A stretch of DNA of 64,000 nt from the NCBI RefSeq assembly GCF_040629175.1, contig NZ_JBEXUX010000049.1:14354-78353 (forward strand). The letters are read 5' to 3'. Positions 26,314 to 34,082 of this stretch are shown here, one piece after another. Both the position numbers and the translations under genes were made by a program. Source of the stretch: Embleya sp040629175. GTDB taxonomy: Bacteria > Actinomycetota > Actinomycetes > Streptomycetales > Streptomycetaceae. The notes beneath the pieces were generated by a model. That model searched no databases and was not told where the DNA came from. It saw only the letters and a list, made by a program, of their open reading frames with translations. Each line of letters begins with the position of its first letter. Positions within the stretch are counted from its first letter, which is position 1.

Positions 26314-27204
26314 TCATGTCTCCAGTGGCAGCAGCTCGGCGGCGAACTCGGCCAGGAACGTGGCCCACGAGCGGGGTGTGCCGGCCGGTCGGACCACGAA
26401 CTTGCTCACCCCGGCATCGGCATACCGGTTGATCAGCTCGCGCGCGGCGGCCCACCCGGTGGGGAGCAACTCGGCGATGTCCACGTGCGGTCGTTGCCGG
26501 CGCAGCGCGCCGAGGTCGCGGCCGGGCAGGTCGTCGAACGCGACGACCAGGCTCATCCCGTAGTGGTCGTCGTCGACGGTACGCCCGGCCTCGGTCGCGG
26601 CGGCCTTGATCGTGCGGCGGGCCGCACCGGCCTCGTCGGGGGTCAGCGCGGCGCCGAGCCACCCGTCGGCGAGCCGACCCACCCGGCGCAGCGACTGCGG
26701 GCCGCCGCCCCCGAGCCACAGGTCGAGCGGACGGGTGGGGCGCGGGCCGACCCGGGCGTGTGCACACCGGTGGTACTTGCCCTCGAAGGACACGTCGTCG
26801 TTTTCGAGCAGAAGACGGACGAGGGTGAGTGCCTCGTCCATCACCTCGCCGCGCGGGCCCGGGATCGGGAACAGCGGCCGATCCCGCTCGGTCGCGTGCC
26901 GAACCCCGAACACCGGCAGGATCCGGCCCGGCGCGAGCGCGGCCAGCGTGGCGAGTTCCTTGGCCACGGCCACCGGATTGCGGCCGGGCAACACGGTGAC
27001 CCCACTCCCGAGCTTGAGCCGCCGGGTGCGACCGGCGGCGTAGCCGATGGCGACGAGGGGATCGGGGAGATCGGCACCGATCAGGTCGGGAAACCAGAGC
27101 GAGTCGATGCCGAGCTCTTCGATGCGGTCGAGCAACTCGTCGAACGGCGGGGAAGGCGTGGCGGTGGCGGGCGGGGTGAGACCCAGGCCGATGCGCAGTT
27201 TCAT
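26314..27204 (-). CDS. LLM-class F420-dependent oxidoreductase
   Basis: A 296 aa TIM-barrel enzyme of the luciferase-like family, using reduced coenzyme F420 (or FMN). Family features are LRIGLGLTPP at the start, FDELLDRIEELGIDSLWFPD, GRTRRLKLGSGVTVLPGRNPV and PRPTRPLDLWLGGGGPQSLRRVGRLADGWLG. It is short for FMN monooxygenases but normal for TIGR03854-like F420 enzymes. It starts 4 nt after the IclR stop, so the two are one operon, divergent from the cytochrome P450. Together they suggest an inducible oxidative pathway for some aromatic or lipid compound. Confidence 0.92.
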   Translation of the reverse strand: MKLRIGLGLTPPATATPSPPFDELLDRIEELGIDSLWFPDLIGADLPDPLVAIGYAAGRTRRLKLGSGVTVLPGRNPVAVAKELATLAALAPGRILPVFGVRHATERDRPLFPIPGPRGEVMDEALTLVRLLLENDDVSFEGKYHRCAHARVGPRPTRPLDLWLGGGGPQSLRRVGRLADGWLGAALTPDEAGAARRTIKAAATEAGRTVDDDHYGMSLVVAFDDLPGRDLGALRRQRPHVDIAELLPTGWAAARELINRYADAGVSKFVVRPAGTPRSWATFLAEFAAELLPLET

Positions 27205-27208
27205 GGGG

Positions 27209-28072
27209 TCAGTGTGGCGGGGCGGGTGGGGGCCGCAGGCGGGCGGCGGTGGACTTCAGTTCGGTCGTGTAGTGCCGGCGCTCGGCTCGGCTGACGGCGG
27301 GGCGCAGGGGACCGATTTGCAACTCGTGGGTCGGGGGGCCGTGCGGGGTCGGGACGGGGGCGGACAGGTAGCTGAGGGGGAGGGGCCGGGGCGAGGCGAA
27401 GTCGGCCTCGGTGTAGGGGTGGGCGCCGATCGAGGCGAGTTGCTCGCGGGCTCGTTCGCGGAGGGCGGTGCGGGTCGGGTGCTCGTCGAGGAGGGCCACC
27501 ACGTCGCGCAGGACGGTCAGCAACTCGGTCGAGTCGCCGCGCGGGCGCCAGGCGGCGACGCCGTGGGTGCGGATGGTGTCCAGGGCCGGGGCCAGGTGGG
27601 GTGCGTGGGCGAGCCAGGCGGCGCGTTCGGCGGCGGGCCGCCAGGGCATCACCGAGGCGCCGGCGGGTGGGCGCAGGGGGAGGCGGGTGCCCACGTCGAT
27701 CCCGGCCGGCAGCCGACCCGGGCCCGGCTCCACCGCGAGGAAGACCACGTGGTCCGGGCCGACCAGGGACAGGGCCACGCCGCAGTCGACCCGGGTCGCG
27801 AGGGCGGCGAGGAGCTGCGCCGTGTCGTCCGGGAGCGCCACCCGGGTGCGGACCGCGGCGGCGACGGTGAGCAGGCCCGGGCCGAGGGTGTAGCGGCGAT
27901 CGGGGCCGCGTTGTACCCAGCCTGGTGCTTCGAGGGCGGCCAGTACGGCGGTCGCGGTGGAGCGGTTCAGGTCGAGGCGGGCGGCCACCTCCGAGACGCT
28001 CGCACCGTGCGGCGACGCGGCGAGCAACTCGACGACGGCCACCACCCGGTCGGTGGGCGGGGAAGCTGCCAT
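27209..28072 (-). CDS. IclR-family transcriptional regulator
   Basis: The 287 aa protein has a winged helix at about 5-70 (RVVAVVELLAASPHGASVSEVAARLD, NRSTATAVLAALEAPGWV) and an effector domain after it. Unusually, the second half (from about 200) ends in Pro/Arg-rich sequence. The ATG at 28072 has AAGAGGTG upstream; an earlier start would run into the shared promoter. It precedes the LLM enzyme in an operon and is divergent from the P450, with a perfect 14 bp palindrome between them. IclR proteins usually control catabolic genes in response to aromatic or short acids. Confidence 0.92.
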   Translation of the reverse strand: MAASPPTDRVVAVVELLAASPHGASVSEVAARLDLNRSTATAVLAALEAPGWVQRGPDRRYTLGPGLLTVAAAVRTRVALPDDTAQLLAALATRVDCGVALSLVGPDHVVFLAVEPGPGRLPAGIDVGTRLPLRPPAGASVMPWRPAAERAAWLAHAPHLAPALDTIRTHGVAAWRPRGDSTELLTVLRDVVALLDEHPTRTALRERAREQLASIGAHPYTEADFASPRPLPLSYLSAPVPTPHGPPTHELQIGPLRPAVSRAERRHYTTELKSTAARLRPPPAPPH

Positions 28073-28116
28073 GGGCACCTCTTGTTCGGGAGCGGGGTTG
28101 TGTCTAGGGTGCCGGT

Positions 28117-28149
28117 GAATATACGTCATCTCGACGACGAATATTCGTC
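28117..28149. promoter_or_regulatory. IclR-type operator between IclR and P450 genes
   Basis: GACGAATATTCGTC (28136-28149) is a perfect 14 bp palindrome. A partial copy, GAATATACGTCA, lies 19 bp earlier at 28117-28128. Both sit in the 113 bp divergent promoter region, and their AT-rich cores stand out against the local base composition. Confidence 0.75.
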
Positions 28150-28185
28150 AGTGGTCAAGGGCTTGCCGACCGGCGGGGGATTCGG

Positions 28186-29436
28186 ATGGACGCGATGGAC
28201 ACGACGGATGTGGTCGACCCGTTCGACGCGCGGGCGCCGTTCGACATCGAGGGGTACGACTTCGCGTTCGACGACATTCCGGATCTGCACGAGGTGATCG
28301 CCGCGGCGCGGGCGCGGAAGCCGTACGCGATCGTGCCGTTCCTGGGGACGCGGGCGGTGCTGTTTCTCACCCACGACTTGGTGACCGCGGCGTTCAAGGA
28401 CGAGGAGTCGTTTCCGGCGTCCGCGATCTACGCCGCGACGACCGAACCCGTGCTCGGGCACACCATCCAGTGCATGCGTGGTGCCGAACATCGGATCAAC
28501 CGCAAGCTCGTGGTGCCCGCGTTTCGGCGCAAGGTGGTCACCGACCAGGTCGAGGCGATCCTGGAACCGCTCGCGCACGAACTCGTGGACCGTTTCGAGG
28601 CGCGCGGCGAAGCCGACCTGGTCGCCGAGTTCACGCACGGCTACCCGGTCCGGGTGATCACCCGGCTGCTCGGACTGCCGATGGACGACGAGGAACGGTT
28701 CCGCCGCTGGGCGGTCGACCTGTTCCACTTCCCGATGGAGCCCGAGGCGGCCGAGCGCGCGTCACGCGAGTTCACCGAATACGTCACGCCGATCGTCGCG
28801 CGCCGCCGGATCGACCCGGGCGACGACCTGCTCTCGACGCTCGCCCACACCGAGGCCGAGGGGCGCCGGCTCACCGACGAGGAGATTCTCTCGTTCCTGC
28901 GGCTGCTCTTCCCGGCCGGCGCCGACACGACCTATCTGGGACTGGGCAACGCCCTGTACGCCCTGCTCACCCATCCCGAGCAGTTGGCCCGGGTGCTGGC
29001 GAACCCCGACGTGGAACTGGAGTGGGCGGTCGAGGAGTCGCTGCGCTGGGAGCCGCCGGTGGGCCTGTTGCCTCGGATGTGCCCGGCGCCGGTGCGCGAC
29101 TGGCAGGGGCTGGGGCTGGACATCCCGGCGGAGACACCGCTGATCTTCGCGATCACGGCGGCCAACCGGGACCCGGCGCACTATCCGGACCCGGACGTGT
29201 TCGACATCGGCCGCCGGGTCCGACCCACGCTCGCCTTCGGCGACGGGCCGCACGTGTGTCCGGGCACCTGGCTGGCGCTGGCCGAGATCCGGGCCGCGCT
29301 CAAGGTGCTGCTGCAACGGTTGCCGGAGATGCGATCGGCCGAGCCGACGCGCGTGCGCGGGTTGCTCGGTACGGCGCTGCGCGGGCCGGAGTCGTTGCGG
29401 GTGCGGTTCCGACCCCCGTCCCGATGTGGCGGCTAA
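28186..29436 (+). CDS. Cytochrome P450
   Basis: This 416 aa soluble bacterial monooxygenase has every key motif: I-helix AGADTT (244-249), ExxR as E284-R287 (EESLR), the PERF-like region FDIGRRV and the heme loop FGDGPHVCPG with the axial Cys358. The length is standard. ATG 28186 has GGGGGA 5 nt upstream. It is divergent from IclR/LLM. No ferredoxin gene is adjacent, so electrons must come from partners elsewhere. Substrate unknown; co-control with an LLM oxidoreductase suggests stepwise oxidation of one compound. Confidence 0.95.
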   Translation: MDAMDTTDVVDPFDARAPFDIEGYDFAFDDIPDLHEVIAAARARKPYAIVPFLGTRAVLFLTHDLVTAAFKDEESFPASAIYAATTEPVLGHTIQCMRGAEHRINRKLVVPAFRRKVVTDQVEAILEPLAHELVDRFEARGEADLVAEFTHGYPVRVITRLLGLPMDDEERFRRWAVDLFHFPMEPEAAERASREFTEYVTPIVARRRIDPGDDLLSTLAHTEAEGRRLTDEEILSFLRLLFPAGADTTYLGLGNALYALLTHPEQLARVLANPDVELEWAVEESLRWEPPVGLLPRMCPAPVRDWQGLGLDIPAETPLIFAITAANRDPAHYPDPDVFDIGRRVRPTLAFGDGPHVCPGTWLALAEIRAALKVLLQRLPEMRSAEPTRVRGLLGTALRGPESLRVRFRPPSRCGG

Positions 29437-30005
29437 CGCGCCTGCTCGGCCGGGAGTTCGGCGTCGAGGCGGGTCACGTTCTGGAGCAGGCCCCAGACGA
29501 ACTCCGCGCGGTAGGTGTCCGTGCCCTCGGTGACCAGGCTCGCCCAGCGGCTGGGCGCGGAACCCTCCACGTGGCGCAGGTCCGGGAACGCCCCGGCGAC
29601 ATCCCCGATCACGAACTCCCAGGGTCGCAGCGCGGCCACGCCTTCGACGGGCGGCGTCGTGGCGGGATCGGCGCGCACCAGCCATTCCTGCCAGACCCGC
29701 CCGTCGGGACCGGTCAAGACCTCGAAGCGCAACTGCGGCCACAGCGGCAACACCCACCACTGCGCATCGGCGGTGAGATCCCCGATCCGGCGCTCGGCCC
29801 GGCCGGACGGCTCACCCAGCGCGGCCCGGTAGGCCCGGCCGGGGCCACCGACCGAGCGGCTGCGCACCATGCGTTGCCACTGCGCGTTGACCTCGCGCAT
29901 CCGGGTGCGGGTGAATTCCAACTCGCGGACGGCGTCGGCGACCAGATCGGGTTGGTAATCGCCCATGCGTCGCAACAACACCAGACAGAACTGATCCGGT
30001 CCCAC
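29433..30005 (-). CDS. Hypothetical protein (190 aa)
   Basis: Not recognised. The 190 aa product is Trp-rich (WWVLPLWPQLRFEVL, GRVWQEWLV, RPWEFVIGD) with a helical N terminus and no secretion signal. The GTG start at 30005 has GGAGA 7 nt upstream and codon use is normal, supporting expression. Its stop overlaps the P450 stop tail-to-tail by 3-4 nt. Function cannot be inferred. Confidence 0.75.
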   Translation of the reverse strand: MGPDQFCLVLLRRMGDYQPDLVADAVRELEFTRTRMREVNAQWQRMVRSRSVGGPGRAYRAALGEPSGRAERRIGDLTADAQWWVLPLWPQLRFEVLTGPDGRVWQEWLVRADPATTPPVEGVAALRPWEFVIGDVAGAFPDLRHVEGSAPSRWASLVTEGTDTYRAEFVWGLLQNVTRLDAELPAEQAR

Positions 30006-30132
30006 GCTGATCTCCGTACTCGTTCGCAGCCGACCTCGACGCTATCCACAAAGCGGACGGCGTCGTCGTCATTCCCGGAAGTCGTCGACGCGGGTCGATT
30101 CCGGGCAATGTGTATGCCCGAGGCCCTGGGAT

Positions 30133-30147
30133 CTGACGGTCCGTCAG
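30133..30147. promoter_or_regulatory. Inverted repeat CTGAC-N5-GTCAG upstream of DUF6817 gene
   Basis: CTGAC (30133-30137), GGTCC, GTCAG (30143-30147); pairing extends one base pair inward on each side (7 bp arms around one base). It lies about 77 bp upstream of ATG 30224, just before a TATCGT that could be a -10 element. It matches the layout at 26012-26026. Confidence 0.6.
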
Positions 30148-30223
30148 CGCTATCGTGAACCCGAAGTCATCGGGCGGCCACCGGACAGTCGGCGCCGACC
30201 CATTACGTGGCAAGGGGTGGCAC

Positions 30224-30757
30224 ATGATCGTCGACTACATCCGAATGCTCGGCGGGGACCGCATCGAGCATCCCGGCGGGACCCTGCTGGCCCACCTGGG
30301 CCGAGTCGAGGCACTGCTCGGCGACTGGGGCGCCCGCCCCGAACTGCGCACCGCCGGCCTGTGCCACGCCTTCTACGGCACGGACGGCTTCGCGACCACA
30401 CTGCTCCCGCTGGACCGCCGCGCCGAACTCGCCGGCCGGATCGGCGTGGACGCCGAGCGCATCGTGTACTTCTACGGGAGTTGCGACCGGGCCGCGAGCC
30501 ACCCCACGCTGGTCGACGGCCCGTTCCGGGACCGGTTCACCGGCCGCACGTACACGCCGACCGAAGCCGAACGGCGCGACTTCGCCGAACTCACGGCGGC
30601 CAACGAACTCGACATCGTCCGCGTCATGCCGGAGGTTCCGGCCCGGTGGGGCGCCGAGCTCCGGGACATGCTGGCCGGGTTCCGTCCGTTGCTCAGCGCC
30701 GGCGCGTGGGCCGAGTGCGAACGGGTGCTCGGCGACGCCAGGGCGGGCACCCGCTGA
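30224..30757 (+). CDS. DUF6817-type protein (HD-like small metal protein)
   Basis: A 177 aa protein with GGDRIEHPGGTLLAHLGRVEALLGDWG, LRTAGLCHAFYGTDGF and YFYGSCDR. The conserved H-x-G/HL and LCHAFYG histidines look like a metal site, as in HD-domain-like DUF6817 proteins. ATG 30224 has AAGGGGTGG 5 nt upstream; an upstream in-frame ATG at 30155 lacks a ribosome site. It is a single gene behind an inverted repeat shared with the SnoaL-like gene. The enzymatic role is not established. Confidence 0.8.
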   Translation: MIVDYIRMLGGDRIEHPGGTLLAHLGRVEALLGDWGARPELRTAGLCHAFYGTDGFATTLLPLDRRAELAGRIGVDAERIVYFYGSCDRAASHPTLVDGPFRDRFTGRTYTPTEAERRDFAELTAANELDIVRVMPEVPARWGAELRDMLAGFRPLLSAGAWAECERVLGDARAGTR

Positions 30758-30804
30758 CTTCGGGCCCGCTTCGGGTCCTGCTTCCGGTGCTGTTTCCGGT
30801 TCTG
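30758..30804. repeat. Degenerate 12 bp tandem repeat between convergent genes
   Basis: Units read CTTCGGGCCCG, CTTCGGGTCCTG, CTTCCGGTGCTG and TTTCCGGTTCTG, starting right after the DUF6817 stop. They are imperfect copies of YTTCSGGTNCTG. It is probably slippage-derived filler; no hairpin is evident. Confidence 0.5.
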
Positions 30805-30848
30805 TTTCTGCTTCGCGGCCCGCGCGAAGCTCGGCGCCCGGGCGATCG

Positions 30849-31349
30849 TCAGCGGCCGTCCGGCGTCGGGCGGTGCTCGACGTATTCGACGACGGTGCCG
30901 TCGGCGTGCCGGGCGGTGACTCCGGAACCGGTGGGCACCCGGCGCGGCGGTTCGAGGATCTCGGCGCCTGCCGCCGCCAGCCGTTCGAGGCAGGGCGCCA
31001 ACTCCGGGACCAGCAGGGTGCCGGTGGTGGACCGGAAGCGCTCCACCGTGGCGGCGGCACCTTCGATCAGCAGGAAGCCGCCGACGGCGGACAGGGCGAT
31101 GCCGAATTCGCGGAAGGTGAACCACATATCGCGCTCGACGCCCTGGAGACCCTCGTAGAACGCGGTCGCGGCTTCCAACTCACCGGGCTCGACGAAGACC
31201 CGAAGGAACGCGCGCGGTGTGGTGAGCGTGGACGAGTCGTTGCTGCGGCGCCACACCACGTCGGAGCCGGCGCCGGCGGCGGCGATGGCGGACGCGATGG
31301 CGGACGCGGTGGACTCGGTGGCGGCGGTGGGCGTGGGCTGGTCGGTCAT
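30849..31349 (-). CDS. VOC (glyoxalase/bleomycin-resistance fold) protein
   Basis: The 166 aa protein has one VOC module at about 45-160: FLRVFVEPGELEAATAFYEGLQG, FGIALSAVGGFLLIEG, LAPCLERLAAAGAEIL and the final GTVVEYVEHRP strand. The first 40 residues are Ala/Ser/Thr-rich and disordered. The ATG at 31349 is preferred over an open extension to 31415 that only adds Pro/Thr-rich residues. VOC proteins bind metals or sequester drugs; with one module it would work as a dimer. It is divergent from an MmyB-type regulator that may control it. Confidence 0.85.
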   Translation of the reverse strand: MTDQPTPTAATESTASAIASAIAAAGAGSDVVWRRSNDSSTLTTPRAFLRVFVEPGELEAATAFYEGLQGVERDMWFTFREFGIALSAVGGFLLIEGAAATVERFRSTTGTLLVPELAPCLERLAAAGAEILEPPRRVPTGSGVTARHADGTVVEYVEHRPTPDGR

Positions 31350-31484
31350 GGTTGTCGGGTCCCCTGTCGGTGTGCCGGCCGGGCGATCGGCCGGGGTGAT
31401 CGGTACGTCCACCACCCTCGCGACGTCGCCCGGATCGGGGCAGGCTCCGGTTCATACCGTGAGTACCGGTCATAGGCTGGGCCG

Positions 31485-32459
31485 ATGGCCACCCAGGACG
31501 GGCAGGATCGTCGGCGCGGGCTGGGCGGGTTCCTGCGCGCACATCGCGAACTGCTCACGCCCGAGGACGTCGGGCTGCCCCGATCGCCGCGTCGCCGCAC
31601 GCCCGGCCTGCGCCGCGAGGAGGTCGCCGCGCTGTCGGGGGTCGGGGTGGCCTGGTACACGTGGTTGGAGCAGGGCCGGGTGGACACGTCGCGCCAGGTG
31701 CTCGAATCGGTGGCGCGGGCGCTGCGCCTGGACGTCGACGCCCGCCGGCACGTGCTCGAACTGGCCGGCTTCCACGTACCGCCCGAGGCGGGGCCGGCGT
31801 CGGCCGACGGTCTGCGGGCGATGGTCGGGAGTTGGCCGACCAGCCCGGCGCTCGTGCTCGATCGGGCCCTGGACGTACTGGCCTGGAACGACGCCTGGCG
31901 GGCGATTCGGCCCGACCCGGCGGGCGTGCCGATCGAGCGCCGCAACCTGCTGCTGATGCTGCTGACCGACCCGGCCCACGAGCCGGCATTCCCCGAGCGC
32001 GAGCCGCTCGCCCTCGATCTGGTCCGCCATCTGCGCACCCGTCCCGACGACGCGCGGCAGCGCACGGTCGCGGCACGACTGCTGGTCGAGCGGCCGGACC
32101 TGGCGGCGTGGTGGCAATGCCGCGCGGTGGGCGTGTTCGCGGCCCGGACGGTGCGACTGTGCGGGGCTGCGGTGCGGGAGGCCGAGGCGGATCGGGCGGC
32201 CGAGGAAGGCGCGACGTGGGCCGTGCCGCTGCGCTTCGCGGTGTCCCTGCTGCTGCCGGCGGAGGGCCCCGAGACCACGGTGCTGGTGTGGACGCCCGCG
32301 GATGCGGCGACGGCCGCCCACGTGCTGGACCGGACGGCGGGGGAGCAGGCGACGGGGAGCGGCCGGGGGTCAGGTGTCGGGGTCCCCCACGTGGGTGAGT
32401 CGATCGTCGCCCAGCCTGGCCTGCACGTCCCGGAACAGGATCGCGAGCAGACCCGCTAG
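31485..32459 (+). CDS. XRE-family regulator with MmyB-like ligand domain
   Basis: A 324 aa paralogue of the regulator at 8073-8921. The HTH is TPGLRRE-EVAALSGVGVAWYTWLEQGRV (about 40-70), followed by a MmyB ligand domain (LVLDRALDVLAWNDAWRAI, ALDLVRHLRTRP). The C-terminal 50 residues (from the GSGRGSGVGVPH stretch) look unlike the family and overlap the convergent MarR gene by 90 bp, so the stop may have been extended by read-through into antisense sequence. Divergent from the VOC gene, its likely target. Confidence 0.9.
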   Translation: MATQDGQDRRRGLGGFLRAHRELLTPEDVGLPRSPRRRTPGLRREEVAALSGVGVAWYTWLEQGRVDTSRQVLESVARALRLDVDARRHVLELAGFHVPPEAGPASADGLRAMVGSWPTSPALVLDRALDVLAWNDAWRAIRPDPAGVPIERRNLLLMLLTDPAHEPAFPEREPLALDLVRHLRTRPDDARQRTVAARLLVERPDLAAWWQCRAVGVFAARTVRLCGAAVREAEADRAAEEGATWAVPLRFAVSLLLPAEGPETTVLVWTPADAATAAHVLDRTAGEQATGSGRGSGVGVPHVGESIVAQPGLHVPEQDREQTR

Positions 32460-33089
32460 CTGCGTCTGCTGCTCGGGGGTCAGGCCGTCGATCAACTGCG
32501 CTTCGCGACCCAGTACCCGATCGACCGTCGCCTCCACCAAGGCATGCCCCGCCTCGGTCAGTTCGACCTCGACCGAGCGGGTCCGACCGGATCCGGCCCG
32601 CCGGACGACCAGGCCCTCGCGCTCGGCCCGGGCGACCCGCTGCGAGACGGCGCCCGCCGTGACCAGCGAACGCCGGCCCAGTTCGCGCGTACCCAGGACG
32701 TACGGCGCTCCACTGCGCCGCAGCACACTCAGCAGGTCCAAGGTCGCCGCGTCGACGCCCGCCCCGGCCAGCACGCGGCGCCGGTCGTCCCCGAGCAACT
32801 TGGCCAGCCGCCAGATCGGCGTGACGATCCCGATCGAGGACACCGGCGTCCCGGGCCGCTCCCGCTCCCACGCGGCGGCGATCTCCTCGACGGCGTGACC
32901 GACGCGTCCCGAGGCACCGCCGCCGACCGGGTCGAGCGGCTGCTCGGCGGTCCGTACGTCGGCCCGCGCGTCGGCCTCCGGGGTCGTTCCTGTCCCGACC
33001 CCGGCGCCGGGCCGGTCCGCGCCGGCCGTCGTCGGCTTTCCCGGCGATGTCTCGGCCGCGGCACGGGGCCGGCGCTCGTCGGTTGCCAT
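32370..33089 (-). CDS. MarR-family regulator with long N-terminal extension
   Basis: A 239 aa regulator. The MarR domain begins near VEEIAAAWERERPG (about 67) and contains RLAKLLGDDRRRVL, ATLDLLSVLRRSG, LGRRSLVTAGAVSQRVARAEREGLVVRR and the wing SGRTRSVEVELTEAG. The first 65 residues are Ala/Gly/Pro-rich and not part of the family, yet ATG 33089 has GGAAGAGG 4 nt before it, so the extension appears to be translated. It is divergent from an SDR gene with a palindrome between them. Confidence 0.9.
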   Translation of the reverse strand: MATDERRPRAAAETSPGKPTTAGADRPGAGVGTGTTPEADARADVRTAEQPLDPVGGGASGRVGHAVEEIAAAWERERPGTPVSSIGIVTPIWRLAKLLGDDRRRVLAGAGVDAATLDLLSVLRRSGAPYVLGTRELGRRSLVTAGAVSQRVARAEREGLVVRRAGSGRTRSVEVELTEAGHALVEATVDRVLGREAQLIDGLTPEQQTQLAGLLAILFRDVQARLGDDRLTHVGDPDT

Positions 33090-33117
33090 GGAACCTCTTC
33101 CCGATGTTATGTTCAGA

Positions 33118-33129
33118 TCTAAATTTAGA
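33118..33129. promoter_or_regulatory. MarR-type operator between MarR and SDR genes
   Basis: TCTAAATTTAGA is a perfect 12 bp palindrome, extended imperfectly to GATCTAAATTTAGAGC, in the 68 bp between divergent start codons. Its AT-rich core is striking in this genome and is typical of MarR sites overlapping both promoters. Confidence 0.8.
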
Positions 33130-33157
33130 GCTAAACGACCGTTGTGGAGGTCATCCT

Positions 33158-33877
33158 ATGGCACGCAACATCCTGGTCACCGGCGGCGGCACCGGTATCG
33201 GACTCGCGATCGCCCGGCACTTCGCCGGGCTCGGTGCCGCCGTGACGATCACCGGTCGGCGGGCCGAGCCGCTCGCCGTCGCCGCCGAACGGACCGGAGC
33301 CCGAGCGCTGGTCTGCGACCACACCGACCCCGAGGCGCTGACCCGACTGCTGGCCGAACTGCCCGAGCGGATCGACGTACTGGTCAACAACGCCGGCGGC
33401 AACACCGACTTCGACCACGGCCCCGCCATCGACCTCGCGGGCTACGCCCGTGCGTTCCGGGCCAATCTGGACGCCAACCTGGTCGGCGCCGCGCTGACCA
33501 CCCGGGCCGTCGAGGACCGGCTCGCCGCCGGCGGCGCGGTGATCGGCATCGGTTCGCTCGCCGCCGACAAGGGAGCCGGATCGTACGGCGCGGCCAAGGC
33601 CGGACTCGCCGCCTGGAACGTCGCCCTCGCGGACGCCCTGGGCCCGCGCGACATCACCGCCAACGTGGTCTCGCCGGGCTACATCGCGGACACCGAGTTC
33701 TTCCGGGACAACCTCACCGAGGACCGCCGCCGACACCTGGTCGCCTCGACGTCGCTACGCCGGGCCGGCTCGCCCGAGGACGTCGTCGGCGCTGTCGCGT
33801 TCCTCGCCTCGCCCGCAGCCCGGCACGTCACGGGGCAGGTTCTCAACGTCAACGGCGGTGCGTACAAGAGTCGTTGA
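33158..33877 (+). CDS. Short-chain dehydrogenase/reductase (SDR)
   Basis: This 239 aa classical SDR has the nucleotide motif TGGGTGIG (8-15), NNAGG, the catalytic Ser in GIGSLAADKG, Y-x3-K in YGAAKAG, and the ending GQVLNVNGGAY. GRR after the second strand suggests NADP(H). ATG 33158 follows GGAGG by 7 nt. It is divergent from the MarR gene, which probably represses it. The hydrolase at 34083 is downstream on the same strand with a 205 bp gap. Confidence 0.93.
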   Translation: MARNILVTGGGTGIGLAIARHFAGLGAAVTITGRRAEPLAVAAERTGARALVCDHTDPEALTRLLAELPERIDVLVNNAGGNTDFDHGPAIDLAGYARAFRANLDANLVGAALTTRAVEDRLAAGGAVIGIGSLAADKGAGSYGAAKAGLAAWNVALADALGPRDITANVVSPGYIADTEFFRDNLTEDRRRHLVASTSLRRAGSPEDVVGAVAFLASPAARHVTGQVLNVNGGAYKSR

Positions 33878-34082
33878 TGTCGGGAGCAGCTCGGCGGCCC
33901 CGGCCCGCAGGTGCGGACCGGTCGGGCATCCGCGGCGCCGAAGCGGGAAACCGGGTTCACCGGACGGGGCATCGTTCGCGTCCGTAGCGTTGGGCTGCGG
34001 CGCTCCCCGCACGGAACGCACGGAACGCACGGAACCCCGTACAGACTCCCCGCAGAGCTTCTCCACACGGAAGGCAGATCCG

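Noticed and set aside
34011..34036. ACGGAACGC direct repeats before the hydrolase gene
   Set aside because: Only two full copies and a partial; too short to call an operator or functional repeat.
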